In this document: one piece after another, positions 1-9,700 of the stretch
Layout of the letters: every line of letters starts with the position of its first letter
How positions within the stretch are numbered: position 1 is the first letter of the stretch
Assembly: GCF_034263275.1 (NCBI RefSeq)
Contig: NZ_CP139559.1
Coordinates: 4,836,001 to 4,900,000 of the forward strand
DNA: 64,000 nt
Direction: 5' to 3'
Source of the DNA: Mucilaginibacter sp. cycad4
Lineage (GTDB): Bacteria; Bacteroidota; Bacteroidia; Sphingobacteriales; Sphingobacteriaceae
Made by a program: the position numbers and the translations under genes
The notes under the pieces: model-generated
Databases searched by the model: none
Told to the model about the DNA's origin: nothing
The model's input: the letters and a program-made list of their open reading frames with translations, nothing else

Positions 1-1181
1 TGGATCAACTTGAAGACAAAGACGATGCCCGGGTTACGTTCATTCATCAAACCATAGAAAGCTTAAGTACCCAACTTCATAAGCACAGTAGCAGCCTCCT
101 GGTATTACACCACAAAGCCGTAGATGCCTGGGATAAGCTCATCAAAGAATATAATATTGCCGAAGTTTATACCAACCATGACTATGAACCCTATGCTATT
201 AAACGCGATAATGAGGTACGCGTAAAACTTGAGAAGCATGACATCTCCTTCAAAACCTATAAAGACCAGGTCATATTTGAAAAGGATGAAGTGGTGAAAG
301 ATGACGGCAAACCCTATACTGTTTACACGCCGTACCAGCGTAAATGGCACGGTGCGCTAAAACCGTTTTATTTAAAACCCTACCCCACAAAAAGGTATTT
401 AAAAAACCTGTATAAAACCCGCGCGTTACCTATACCCTCGTTAAAATCTTTTGGCTTTGAAAAAAGCAATACCCTTCTGCCGGATAAAGATTACGAAAGC
501 ATAATTAACGGCTACAAGGAACAGCGCGATTTTCCGGCCGTTAAAGGCACCTCACATATTGGTATGCACTTGCGCTTTGGTACGGTAAGCATCCGTGAGC
601 TGGCGGGTACAGCTTACAGTTATCATGATAAAACCTGGCTTAATGAGCTCATCTGGCGGGAGTTTTATATGATGATATTACATCATTTTCCGCATACTAT
701 AAATCATGCTTTCAGGCCGGAGTATGATCGCATCCATTGGGTAAATGATGAAAAACAATTTGAGGCCTGGTGCAAAGGCCAAACCGGTTTCCCAATTGTT
801 GATGCGGGGATGCGTGAGTTAAATGCAACAGGTTTTATGCACAACCGTGTGCGCATGATAGTGGCAAGCTTTTTAAGTAAAGACCTGCTGATTGACTGGC
901 GATGGGGTGAACGTTATTTTGCCCGTAAACTGCTGGATTACGAAATGGCCAGTAATGTAGGAGGCTGGCAATGGGCGGCCGGGTCAGGTACAGATGCTGC
1001 ACCATACTTCAGGATCTTTAATCCGGAAGCCCAAACCAAAAAGTTCGACCCCGGGCTTCAATACATAAAAAAATGGGTTCCGGAATATGCCGATTTCAGC
1101 AAATATCCAAAACCCATTGTTGATCACGGCAAAGCGCGCGACAGGTGTTTAGCAGCGTTTAAAAATGCGCTGGCTAAGTAA
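1..1181 (+). CDS. Deoxyribodipyrimidine photolyase/cryptochrome family protein (5' partial)
   Basis: Flavoprotein of the photolyase/cryptochrome family, which repairs UV-induced pyrimidine dimers using blue light. The reading frame is already open at base 3, so the start and most of the N-terminal antenna-binding domain lie before the window; the first methionine in view (291) is internal. The C-terminal FAD-binding region is complete: the segments WLNELIWREFY, GFPIVDAGMREL, MHNRVRMIVASFL, DLLIDWRWGE, GGWQWAAGSGTDAAPYFRIFNP and KKWVPE match the order and spacing of class I photolyases. Known for the family: the DWRWGE and GGWQWA stretches line the FAD and lesion pocket. A degraded copy of its last 91 bp lies at 1735-1825, beyond the next gene. 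Repair photolyase versus cryptochrome cannot be decided from this portion. Confidence 0.93.
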   Translation, partial: DQLEDKDDARVTFIHQTIESLSTQLHKHSSSLLVLHHKAVDAWDKLIKEYNIAEVYTNHDYEPYAIKRDNEVRVKLEKHDISFKTYKDQVIFEKDEVVKDDGKPYTVYTPYQRKWHGALKPFYLKPYPTKRYLKNLYKTRALPIPSLKSFGFEKSNTLLPDKDYESIINGYKEQRDFPAVKGTSHIGMHLRFGTVSIRELAGTAYSYHDKTWLNELIWREFYMMILHHFPHTINHAFRPEYDRIHWVNDEKQFEAWCKGQTGFPIVDAGMRELNATGFMHNRVRMIVASFLSKDLLIDWRWGERYFARKLLDYEMASNVGGWQWAAGSGTDAAPYFRIFNPEAQTKKFDPGLQYIKKWVPEYADFSKYPKPIVDHGKARDRCLAAFKNALAK

Positions 1182-1185
1182 TATT
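1095..1185 (+). repeat. Direct repeat, copy 1: 3' end of the photolyase gene
   Basis: Last 87 bases of the photolyase coding region plus four bases after the stop. It aligns end to end with 1735-1825 (offset exactly 640) with about seven substitutions and one compensating insertion/deletion pair, roughly 90% identity by eye. This is the functional copy. Confidence 0.9.
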
Positions 1186-1186
1186 T

Positions 1187-1681
1187 TTAATATATTTTAA
1201 AAGCTTCACCGTTCAATATATAACCTGTAGGTGCACCGTCATTAGGTGAGTAATAATAATCTTGATAAGTTGAACTATAAGACTCTTTTACTGAACGTTG
1301 AGGAGCCGCAAATGGAGTACCATATATATATCCAAGAACGCCTTCTAATGAAAATCCTGAAGGAAATGTATTAACATGAATGGTGTAATAATGCGCTCCT
1401 GTATTTGGATTAACAAATCTATAAACAGTCTGATCGGTAGGGCTATTCCGGAATTCCGCATACAACTGTCCGATAGAACCTTGATAAACAAACCCTCCAC
1501 TACCATTAGGGCCAAGCTCGTTTAGGTTGTTAGTATAAAAGTGCTTGTGATGTGTTGCATTATAATACTGGTAAATAGTTACCTTTGTCTGAGCCTTTAC
1601 AGTGTTAGATAATCCTGATATCAAGGCAAATAATAGAAATAAATAAATCTTTTTCATATTTTTCATGCTTTTTTCAAGCAA
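1187..1681 (-). CDS. Small secreted protein with DUF5648-like aromatic repeat
   Basis: Secreted protein of unknown function. An N-terminal signal peptide is visible (KKIYLFLLFALISG, then Ala-rich end before QTKVT); the real start is probably one of the internal Met codons at residues 6 or 9. The mature part is rich in Tyr/Phe/Asn/Gly and carries spaced motifs such as YYNATHHKHFYT, VYRFVNPNTGAHYYT and YYYSPNDGAP, which resemble the beta-propeller-like DUF5648 repeat found in secreted bacterial proteins. It is convergent with the photolyase, only 5 bp from its stop codon, and the 3' end of the photolyase gene is repeated upstream of its promoter side. The gene is visibly more AT-rich than its neighbours, which suggests acquisition. 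Family call is by motif memory and moderate. Confidence 0.6.
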   Translation of the reverse strand: MLEKSMKNMKKIYLFLLFALISGLSNTVKAQTKVTIYQYYNATHHKHFYTNNLNELGPNGSGGFVYQGSIGQLYAEFRNSPTDQTVYRFVNPNTGAHYYTIHVNTFPSGFSLEGVLGYIYGTPFAAPQRSVKESYSSTYQDYYYSPNDGAPTGYILNGEAFKIY

Positions 1682-1734
1682 AGATAAAAAAATATTATTT
1701 ATTATTAAATAATAATATCCAGAACATTGATAAA

Positions 1735-1825
1735 TTCAGCAAATATCCAAAACCTATCGTTGATCACAGCAAAGCTCGTGACCGGTGTTTAGCGGGCGTT
1801 TAAAAAGCGCTGGCTAAGTAATATT
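1735..1825 (+). pseudogene. Duplicated, degraded 3' tail of the photolyase gene
   Basis: Encodes FSKYPKPIVDHSKARDRCLAG before a frameshift (an added G near 1794 and a lost base near 1806); the original reads FSKYPKPIVDHGKARDRCLAAFKNALAK. The final GCGCTGGCTAAGTAATATT is shared with the functional copy. No further upstream part of the photolyase is present, so this is only the last 91 bp, left in direct orientation on the far side of the DUF5648-like gene. Confidence 0.88.
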
Positions 1826-2753
1826 AATTAGTAACTGTAGCTATTGTAAAATCAAAATAAAGCACAACATTGGAGCCTATCGGTGAGCTACCCGCAGTCC
1901 CATAACCAAACCTTGAGGGTATAATCATTGATACAGCCGCTCCTGCAGTTTGCCCGGTCAATGCTTCTTTAACCCCAACTCTAAGTCCGGCATCAACTGT
2001 GAACGAAGAGATAGTATTGCCATCTGTAGTGGTGCTGCCAAATACAACATCATTTAAATATTTGCCCGAATATGTACAGGTAAAATTGGAGCCGTCAGTA
2101 ATCGCGTCACCAACACCTGTACCGGGGGTAACTACTTTTACATATACGCCGTCGGCGGTAGGCACAAACCCGGTAAGTCCTTTAGTTTTGATATAATTTT
2201 TAATGATAGCATCATCATAAACCTCCTGGTTTGAAACCACGTTGATATAGTAATCCAAACTCTGGTTACCGCCGATGTGGGTATTGGCATTACTTGAGCT
2301 GCCTGATCCGTAACCGTTAACGCCATAAGCCAAATGTGAAGGTATGATCACCCTTGCTGCTGTACCCTTATATTTTATCAGGTTGTGGATAGCTATCTGT
2401 AAGCCTTTGGGCAGCGAACTGCTAACATGGCCCAAATAACCGTAATAATGGTTTGCATTAAGCGAGTCAACGGAGATAAACTTGCCATCGAGTGTTCGTA
2501 TTGTAAATACAAATGAGATCTGATCAGAGTAATCCATCGGTGTACCGCGGCCTTGCGAAAGGATCTTGTAGTAAATACCGGTTGTATCACCGTCGGTTGT
2601 ATCACGCAGCATACCTGTGATGCTGTTTGCTGCTATGTAATTCTTGATCTGGGTTTCGTCATATTGCTTGATGTCCGGATCGTTCCTGTCTTTCCGGCAT
2701 GATATAAGGCCTATAGAGATAAGTACTAAGAGCGTAAAAATAGTTTGTTTCAT
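1824..2753 (-). CDS. Tandem-domain FKBP-type peptidyl-prolyl isomerase, lipoprotein
   Basis: Predicted envelope lipoprotein: hydrophobic leader ending in the lipobox ISC (Cys19), followed by RKDRNDPD. Two FKBP-like domains follow, roughly residues 60-170 and 190-309. Each has the FKBP signature order: a YYKI/YVKV strand, a QISFVFTI or NFTCTYSGK strand, a GLQIAI/GVKEAL helix, then IPSHLAYG or IPSRFGYG and a C-terminal beta strand (LDYYINVV, VLYFDFTI). FKBPs catalyse cis-trans isomerisation at Xaa-Pro bonds and act as folding helpers. The first domain has long Gly/Ser/Asn insertions and less regular active-site residues, so it may be mainly structural. It lies 76 bp upstream of nothing but another FKBP lipoprotein gene on the same strand, so the two probably form one unit. 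Confidence 0.85.
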   Translation of the reverse strand: MKQTIFTLLVLISIGLISCRKDRNDPDIKQYDETQIKNYIAANSITGMLRDTTDGDTTGIYYKILSQGRGTPMDYSDQISFVFTIRTLDGKFISVDSLNANHYYGYLGHVSSSLPKGLQIAIHNLIKYKGTAARVIIPSHLAYGVNGYGSGSSSNANTHIGGNQSLDYYINVVSNQEVYDDAIIKNYIKTKGLTGFVPTADGVYVKVVTPGTGVGDAITDGSNFTCTYSGKYLNDVVFGSTTTDGNTISSFTVDAGLRVGVKEALTGQTAGAAVSMIIPSRFGYGTAGSSPIGSNVVLYFDFTIATVTN

Positions 2754-2829
2754 TTATTATAATTTGTCTTTTTAACCGCCTAAAGCATTTTGCTTTACTG
2801 GCTTATATTGTCCGTTTGATCAGGCTTTG

Positions 2830-3330
2830 TTAATTGGTTACGCCATACAGCTGAATTTGAAAATCAAGTACCGAATTTGCCGGCAAATGTATCGAATCCT
2901 GCGCATATGGTCCATAGGCATAACGCGATGGGATCAGCAACCGAACCTTACCTCCCGGTTTGATTTGCGGGATACCTAACTGCCAGCCTTTTATTACCCC
3001 CCCCAATATATAGGTAGGGTGAAACTGATCCGTTTGGGCAAACACAAAACCTGATGTTAGGATTTTACCGGTAAACCCAACTGTAACCTGTGTCGAACTG
3101 GTATAAAGTACATTGCCGGTACCTTCTTCTCCGTCGTTTACTATATAATAAACACCCGTTGTGTCTATCTTTTTAGCTTTCAATGTGCTATTAGCAGCCA
3201 GGTAATCAGCTATGATAGTACTGTCAATTTCTTTTTGTTTGTTATATTGTACTAACGGGCTAACAGATGATTTGACACAACCGCCTGCAATAACGCCTAA
3301 AAGCAATAAAACTATCAGAATCCTGTTCAT
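2830..3330 (-). CDS. FKBP-type peptidyl-prolyl isomerase, lipoprotein
   Basis: Single FKBP-domain envelope lipoprotein of about 166 residues. I chose the ATG at 3330 because it directly starts a classical lipoprotein signal (MNRILIVLLLLGVIAGGC); the longer frame back to 3393 adds 21 residues with no signal character. After a linker (about 20-60) comes the FKBP fold: VYYIVNDG, VTVGFTGKIL, a flap with FAQTDQ, the WQLGIPQIKPGGKVRLLIPS strand-helix segment, RYAYGP and the terminal LDFQIQLYGV strand. It would isomerise prolyl bonds in exported proteins. It is followed 76 bp later on the same strand by the tandem-FKBP gene, which suggests a duplication origin and joint expression. Confidence 0.87.
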   Translation of the reverse strand: MNRILIVLLLLGVIAGGCVKSSVSPLVQYNKQKEIDSTIIADYLAANSTLKAKKIDTTGVYYIVNDGEEGTGNVLYTSSTQVTVGFTGKILTSGFVFAQTDQFHPTYILGGVIKGWQLGIPQIKPGGKVRLLIPSRYAYGPYAQDSIHLPANSVLDFQIQLYGVTN

Positions 3331-3478
3331 CAATTCAAAAGGCAAATTTATTCTTTTAAAATAGAAAAACGGCAGCTTAACACTTTTTAACAATTAATAA
3401 AAAGCAAGCCCCGTCCAAAACACCCAACAAGGGATATTTCGAAGCTAAAACGTTCAATTTTAAGTAAAAGTGTACAGA

Positions 3479-3647
3479 TGTCATTTTGCTGCGCAGTCAT
3501 TTATTTCACGTCATTAAGTCATTGTTGTTCATTCCATAACATCAGGCAAATCCCCCAATGACGCGAAGTAAATGACTTAATGACTGCACAGTGCAATGAC
3601 ACGGAGTAAATGACAGCGCAGCGCAATGACGCGAAGCAAAATGACCA
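3479..3647. repeat. Intergenic word-palindrome built from GTCATT/AATGAC
   Basis: Fills the gap between the FKBP gene start and the MarR gene stop. The left half (3479-3535) iterates GTCATT about every 14-16 bases; the right half (3561-3647) iterates the complement AATGAC. The two halves can pair as an imperfect hairpin around a short unique centre. Blocks such as AATGACGCGAAGTAAATGAC recur with small changes. It resembles the other intergenic palindromes in this window in layout but not in sequence. Confidence 0.75.
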
Positions 3648-3648
3648 A

Positions 3649-4092
3649 TCAGGGTTTATAGTTAACCGTAAGCTTGTTCAGCTTTTTAAGGGTTTCAATG
3701 AGATGTTGTTTATCCGCTTCGCTGATGTTGGCATCCAGGTAATTATTGAACTGCCGTACTATTACGCGGGCCTGGTGGCGCTTTTCTTTACCCAGCGCGG
3801 TGAGGTAAATTTTAACAGATCGCTTATCTCCTTCGTTGCTTTCGCGATATATAAGCCCGGTGGTTTCCAGCTGACTAAGCATACGCGACAAGCTGGTTGA
3901 TTTAAGCCCCAGCAAGGCAGCAGCCTGCGATACGGTGGTGCCTTCCTTTTCGTCGATATTAATAAGCAGGTAACCTATTGATTGTGTAAAGCCAAACTCA
4001 GTAACCAGCTGGTTGTAACGGTTAGCCATGGTTTGCCACACTATCTTTATAAAATAGTCAATGGTTTCCTGGTGTTTTACATTGTTATGCAT
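3649..4092 (-). CDS. MarR-family transcriptional regulator
   Basis: About 147 residues, the usual MarR length. The ATG at 4092 is preferred to the TTG nine bases upstream. The winged-helix core is clear: FGFTQSIGYLLINIDEKEGTT (helix leading to the HTH), VSQAAALLGLKSTSLSRMLSQLETTGLIYR (recognition helix, with the conserved SLSRMLSQLE pattern) and the wing RESNEGDKRSVKIYLT, including the conserved D-KRS segment that contacts the minor groove. Family members bind operators as dimers and release them on binding small phenolic or oxidant ligands. The gene is followed by the FKBP pair and preceded by ggt, all on the minus strand but separated by palindromic gaps, so the regulated gene is not evident. 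Confidence 0.9.
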   Translation of the reverse strand: MHNNVKHQETIDYFIKIVWQTMANRYNQLVTEFGFTQSIGYLLINIDEKEGTTVSQAAALLGLKSTSLSRMLSQLETTGLIYRESNEGDKRSVKIYLTALGKEKRHQARVIVRQFNNYLDANISEADKQHLIETLKKLNKLTVNYKP

Positions 4093-4130
4093 GCATACCA
4101 AACGTAAGAAATGCTTATTGATTACGCAAA

Positions 4131-4231
4131 TTTAAGTTCTAAGCCCAAAGTCTTAAATTCTAAGTTTGGAACAGTAATCAAAGCAAAAGACACCAATTAA
4201 AACTTAGGACTTTAAACTCAGAACTTAAGTC
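4131..4231. repeat. Intergenic word-palindrome (AAGTTCTAAG/AAAGTC words)
   Basis: Arms TTAAGTTCTAAG..AAAGTCTTAA (4131-4165) and AAACTTAGGACTTTAAACTC..AACTTAAG (4200-4229) form an imperfect inverted repeat around a unique centre. It fills almost the whole gap between the MarR start and the ggt stop codon. Confidence 0.7.
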
Positions 4232-5953
4232 TTAAAAACCTAATTTAGTATCATCCCCTCTCGGGTCAGCTCCGCCTTCGTAATAGCCCCATTGGGTTTT
4301 GAGAATAGCATCAACACGACCAATAGATTGTGTGGGCACAATCTTATATCCTTTGCTTTGTAGCTTACCGGCTGTAGTGCTGTCAACACCGTCCTTTTCA
4401 ATAGTTACTTCGTCGGGCAGCCACTGGCTATGGAAACGTTTTGAAGCAACAGCCTGCTGCATGTTCTGGTTAAATTCAATTACGTTGAGTATGGTTTGGA
4501 AAACAGAGGTAATAATAGTTGAGCCGCCGGGGGTTCCTACCACCATAAACAGTTTGCTGTCCTTTTCAACAATGGTGGGTGTCATGGACGATAACATCCG
4601 CTTGCCGGGCTGAATGCTGTTAGCTTTGCCACCGATAAGGCCGTACATGTTTGGCACACCTGGCTTGGAGCTAAAATCATCCATCTCATTATTCAGCAAA
4701 AAGCCCGCCCCGCCTACAAAGATCTTTGAGCCAAAACTGTCATTCAAGGTAGTGGTAACGGATACCGCATTGCCGTCCCTGTCCACAATGGAGTAATGCG
4801 TGGTCTGGTCGCTTTCATAACCAACAAATGAGCCTGGTTGGATACTGGTACTTGGCGTAGCAGCATCCCAGCTAAAGCTTTTCATACGCGATGTGATATA
4901 GGCCGGCTGGAGCAGGCTATCAACCGGCACTTTATAAAAATCCGGGTCGCCAAGATATTTGGAGCGATCGGCATATACCCGACGCTCGGTTTCAACAATT
5001 AATCTGATAGTAGAGTCCTGGTTATAGCCCCACCGTTTCAGCGGATAAGGCTCAACCGATTTCAGCAATTGCAATAAAGCAATCCCTCCGCTTGAGGGCG
5101 GCGGCATAGTGATGATCTTGTAGTCCTTATATTTACCAACGAGCGCATCACGCCAAACGGCATGATAGCTTTTGAGATCGGCTTTGGTGATGAGGCCGTC
5201 ACCCTGTTTCATTTCGGCAATGATCAAATCGGCAACCGGGCCCTCATAAAAACCATCCCGGCCTTTATCCCGGATCTGTTCAAATGTTTTGGCAAGATCT
5301 TCCTGTACCAATAAATCACCTTCCTTCCATTCCCCATCCTTTACCAAATAATTTTTACCCGGGTTTAGTTTTTTAAATTGTTCGGCAGTACGATTGAGGT
5401 CGCTGGCCAAATGTTTGGTTATTTTAAAACCGCTGCGGGCAAGTTTAATGGCAGGCTCAACCAAATCGGCCCATTTCAGTTTGCCGTATTTACGATGAGC
5501 TTCAACCATGCCGTCTACCGATCCCGGCACCCCTGATGCTTTGTGGGTATACAAACTCATATTGGGTATCACATTTCCGGCCGAATCAAGATACATGTTA
5601 ACATTAGCGGCACCCGGGCCTTTTTCCCTAAAATCGAGCGTGCTTGTTTTACCATCACAGGCGCGGTAAACCATAAAACCGCCACCGCCTATATTCCCGG
5701 CCTCGGGTAAAGTGACTGCCAAAGCAAATTGCACCGCTACCGCAGCATCAACCGCATTGCCTCCCTTTTTCAATATATCAAGCCCAACCTGCGCGGCATC
5801 AGGATATGCACAAACCACCATTCCGTTGCGGTATTGGCCACTATTGTTGAGCCCGAGCTGCTTTGGTGCGCATCCCCATAAAACAAAAAATATTACGGAT
5901 AAAAACAGTACCTGGCATTTCGGATTACTTATTTTAGGGTAGTTTATAGTCAT
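4232..5953 (-). CDS. ggt: Gamma-glutamyltransferase (gamma-glutamyltranspeptidase)
   Basis: N-terminal-nucleophile hydrolase that cleaves glutathione and other gamma-glutamyl compounds, or transfers the gamma-glutamyl group, in the periplasm or at the outer membrane. At 573 residues it has full family length. An unusual leader of about 30 residues ends in LWGC, a probable lipobox, so this copy is likely lipid-anchored. The large subunit has GGNAVDAAVAVQFALAVTLPEAGNIGGGGFMV and the PPPSSGG loop; the self-cleavage site and catalytic Thr is the second Thr in DQTTHYSIVD (near residue 385), followed by the small-subunit motifs NDSFGSK, NNEMDDF and the oxyanion-loop-type MLSSMTPTIV and GTPGGSTIITSV. 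All key elements appear intact. It is isolated, with palindromic DNA downstream of its promoter-side neighbour. Confidence 0.95.
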   Translation of the reverse strand: MTINYPKISNPKCQVLFLSVIFFVLWGCAPKQLGLNNSGQYRNGMVVCAYPDAAQVGLDILKKGGNAVDAAVAVQFALAVTLPEAGNIGGGGFMVYRACDGKTSTLDFREKGPGAANVNMYLDSAGNVIPNMSLYTHKASGVPGSVDGMVEAHRKYGKLKWADLVEPAIKLARSGFKITKHLASDLNRTAEQFKKLNPGKNYLVKDGEWKEGDLLVQEDLAKTFEQIRDKGRDGFYEGPVADLIIAEMKQGDGLITKADLKSYHAVWRDALVGKYKDYKIITMPPPSSGGIALLQLLKSVEPYPLKRWGYNQDSTIRLIVETERRVYADRSKYLGDPDFYKVPVDSLLQPAYITSRMKSFSWDAATPSTSIQPGSFVGYESDQTTHYSIVDRDGNAVSVTTTLNDSFGSKIFVGGAGFLLNNEMDDFSSKPGVPNMYGLIGGKANSIQPGKRMLSSMTPTIVEKDSKLFMVVGTPGGSTIITSVFQTILNVIEFNQNMQQAVASKRFHSQWLPDEVTIEKDGVDSTTAGKLQSKGYKIVPTQSIGRVDAILKTQWGYYEGGADPRGDDTKLGF

Positions 5954-6197
5954 TACAGCGATTTAATTTTCACTAAAATAACTTATTTGGTTACTTAATT
6001 TAACAATCCGAAACCATTCTTTTCTACTGAAAACCAAATCAATACAAACTAAAGGATAATGTTTTTTATACGCTGATACCATAAAAAGGCAATTCTGGCG
6101 TTTATTTGCATGAAATAAAAAAGCTTAAAATCGAGCTAAACAAGCTGGTCACTTTTTTGTTACAGCTACATTATTGTCAATCATTAAATTCATCTGC

Positions 6198-6692
6198 ATG
6201 AAAAAACTAACGTACCTTTTATTACTTTCCGTATCCTTTTTATTTATCAGCAAAAACTCACAGGCTCAAGACTATAAAACAGCAGTAGGTTTAAAATTTG
6301 GCGCATACGAAGTTGGCCCCTCTATTAAATATTTTATGGATAAAGGCACCGCGCTTGAAGGCATCTTAGGCATCCGCGACCATGGCGTGGTATTAACCGG
6401 TTTATATGAATTAAACCAGCAAGCCTTTAATGTTGATAAACTAAGCTTCTATTACGGCTTTGGCGGTCACCTTGGTTCGGTAGGCAATGGCTACTACAAA
6501 CGTTTTGGCGGCGACGACGAATACTACAACGGCAAACACATCCTTATAGGTGCCGATGCTGTTATCGGTTTGGAATATGTTATTCCTACGGCGCCAATTG
6601 CTATCAGCCTTGACCTTAACCCGCGACTTGAACTGGCAAGAGGGCCATTTTTTGATATCGCACCCGGACTGGGCATAAAATATACCTTCTAA
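6198..6692 (+). CDS. Small outer-membrane beta-barrel protein
   Basis: About 164 residues. The ATG at 6198 starts a clear signal peptide (KKLTYLLLLSVSFLFI...SQAQ); the ORF can be extended by eight residues upstream but without gain. The mature part is made of alternating hydrophobic/polar strands with Gly/aromatic turns (GLKFGAYEVGPSIKYFM, FYYGFGGHLGSVG, LGIKYTF) and ends in Phe, the usual last residue of outer-membrane barrels. No known enzyme motif. Related Bacteroidota proteins are annotated only as outer-membrane beta-barrel proteins. The 240-bp AT-rich region before it separates it from the divergent ggt gene and probably holds both promoters. Confidence 0.75.
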   Translation: MKKLTYLLLLSVSFLFISKNSQAQDYKTAVGLKFGAYEVGPSIKYFMDKGTALEGILGIRDHGVVLTGLYELNQQAFNVDKLSFYYGFGGHLGSVGNGYYKRFGGDDEYYNGKHILIGADAVIGLEYVIPTAPIAISLDLNPRLELARGPFFDIAPGLGIKYTF

Positions 6693-6719
6693 AAAATAAA
6701 AAGAGCTATCATCACCTGC

Positions 6720-9700
6720 CTAACGGGTGATGATAACTTTTTGCGAATAGACCTTCTGGCCAAGCAACACCCTAAGCACATATACTCCCGGCGTTTGCCT
6801 GCTCACATTCAAAATAGTACTGTAATTACCCTGATCAATATTTTGCTGCCCGCCCTGGTAAACGGCTTCGCCTAAGGCATTAACCAGGGATAGTTTCATC
6901 GTAGTGGCTTCTTTGGCTGCAAATACTACGTTTAAATCGGCACTTACCGGTACAGGGAACACGCTTAATCCAATTTCGTTTTTATTTCCAGCCCCACCTT
7001 CGCGTGCATAAACGTAATTATCCGATTGCGCCACACAACCATTGGCCAGGGTAACCTGCACCTGGTATTTTCCGCTTTGTACCGGGTTATAAGTTGCAGC
7101 GGTAGCTCCGCTTATTACAGTGCCATTTAACAGCCACTGGTTGCCATCGGTAAAGTTTGAGTTAAGGATGTTATTGGTTTGGGTAATAAGCGGCTTGCTC
7201 AACGTTACTGCTTTACGCGTGGCAGATGCACAACCAAGGCTTTGCACCTTCATATCATAAAAGTAATAATAGAAACCTTTATAAGCCGTAGTATCGCCAT
7301 TGGTTGCAGTAGCGCTGTTGCCGGTAATGCTAAATATATTACCGATCTTAAACGGATAACCTGTTACCCCGCCGTTGTTACGATATATAGTGGCCTGGTC
7401 GGCAAAATCAACCGAGATCTGGTAATCGCCGGCGGCCGGTAATGAAAGGTTTAAATCATACACCTGTCCCTGATCGTTAGGATCATCGGGTTGTGCGCCT
7501 GCAAGCGGTGTTGTGCGGGTAGCAACAGCATTTATAGTAGTTGACGATACTATTTGACCGTTAGCGTTGGATACATTAAATGTTATTTTGCCCGAATTAC
7601 CAATGTAAAGGCGTGCGCTCTTAATTAATACCGGCACCTTAGTATTTACGGTTATATAAGGGGTAAACTGGTTATAGCCGCCGGCTGTAAATACGCTTTT
7701 AGCAGCAGGGCCGATTGTCCCGCTAAAATCATTAACGCCTGCATAGTAAGTACTATTAACCGGCGCCTGGGTTGTTAACGCTTCACTGCCGGCCGCTATC
7801 GGCAATTCATCAGTTGCATTCTGATACCATAATACAGTACCATCACCAGTGCCAAATAATTCGTATTGATTGGTAGTGGAACAATAATAAGCACTCAGGT
7901 CGCCAATGGTTGCCGGCGAATTAACAACGATATTGGCTGTAACCGAGTTATTGCTGCTAACCGGGTCGCCGGCAAGTTTACTGGTTGCAGTAATGGTATA
8001 GGATGCCCCGGCAATCGCGTTAAACTCCTGGCTAAAGGTAAAGTTATCCTCGGCCAATGCCGGCAATGATGCCTTATAGATTTCGTTATAAGTAGTTGTA
8101 ACATTATTGGCATTGGTAATGGTAACTGTTACCGGGATATTGTTTATGGCCGCGTTGCCAAAATTTTTAAGCCTCACCGTAACAGGCGTACTTGCCGAGC
8201 ACGAACCGCTGCTGCCGGGGCTAACAATTGAAATTACGCCTGCGTCAATACTGGTTTGCAAAAATTGCACCCGGTAATCCTGGGTTTCGCCTTTGGCATA
8301 GCTGCCGCAGGCTTTAATGGTTGCTGCATCGCCGGTTTCAGTAAGTACAATCCGCATCAGGCTATAAGCACCGGCAGTTACTGTTCCCGGCACGGTGATG
8401 TTGGTATTATAAGTGCCGGTTCCGTTAATGATCCCGGTTGTTGCAGCCAGTTCATTATCTTCAAAAACACCGTTGGCATTCCAGTCAATGAATACCTTTG
8501 CAGCTTTATTAAAATTATTGCCGCAAGTGCCAAGGGTGATGCCCAAGGGGTACGTTTTAGCCTGCTCAAGCTGTACGGTAAGATTGGTGTAGTCCGAATA
8601 GCTTGTGCAGCCTGCAGCCGGGGTATTATCAATATTGGCCAGTTTTAAATTATCAACCCTTGAATCGGCATTTGACAGCAGGGCCGAAGCGCAGTAAGTA
8701 GTCCCCCCAACCCCGGTAACAATAAGCGAATACGCCTGTGACCCGGATGACAAGGTTCCTTTATGTGATACCGTAATGGTATAAGCCCTTCCGGGAACCG
8801 AATTAGGGATATATACCTGTTCAATATTATCCCTGATGTTATCCCCTTTAGTTGCAGCAAATCCAGGCTTATTCGGGTCAAGTACCCAGGGAGTAAAAGT
8901 TGTTGTACCGTCGCTTACCCTGATATCGAGATCGTTCACCAATTTAGGAGTGCGGCTGTTGATCACGCCCTCGGTAGTTGCCGTGCCTTGCGGGTCTGTC
9001 CATGATATGGTTGCGGCAAGTAAGCGGTTACCGGATGCTATTACGTTATAGGTTTGTGTTTGGCCTTGTGTAAGTGTTTTTTCACTTACTATGCTTTTAC
9101 CGCCATTATTGGTTATGGCTTGTGCAGCTTCGGTCATGTTAAGTAATCCCCAGCCGTAAATATAATCGGGGCCGACATTACCGGCATCAAAAGCTGTATG
9201 GCAAACCAGGCCTTTCAATGTAGCCGACCGCATGAATGTACCTCCGTTTTGTTTGGCATAATACTCCTGCAGCAAATAAAGCGAACCTGTAACATTAGGG
9301 GCAGCCATTGAAGTGCCTGATAAAGTAGCGTATGAGGTAGTATTATCAACCCCTACCGAAAGTACGTTAACACCATCCCCCACAATATCGGGTTTGATAC
9401 GGCCATCATCTGTTGGCCCCCAACTGCTGAAAGGCGCGATGGCTACATCGCTCCGGTTTTTAGGCCCGTACAATAGCGGGTAAACGGCACCTACGGTAAG
9501 TATGTTTTTGGCGTTGCCGCTGGTGCTTATAATATCATAGCTATCATTATTACTGATCCCTGCAGGGCGCGCGCCTTTGTTCACAAAAGTTTGATCGGTT
9601 TTGCTTTTGTAACCGTAGTAGGTTTCGCCTACCGCCGGGCCATTACTTGTACGCTCGTTACCTGCCGATTCAACAATGAGGTAATATGGGGCGGTATAAG

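Noticed and set aside
1735..1825. Ordinary transposon target-site duplication
   Set aside because: At 91 bp and about 90% identity it is far longer than the 2-14 bp duplications left by transposases.
3479..3647. Possible CRISPR-like array because AATGAC/GTCATT words recur at near-regular spacing
   Set aside because: The repeats are only six bases, occur in both orientations forming a palindrome, and there are no unique spacers of equal length or cas genes.
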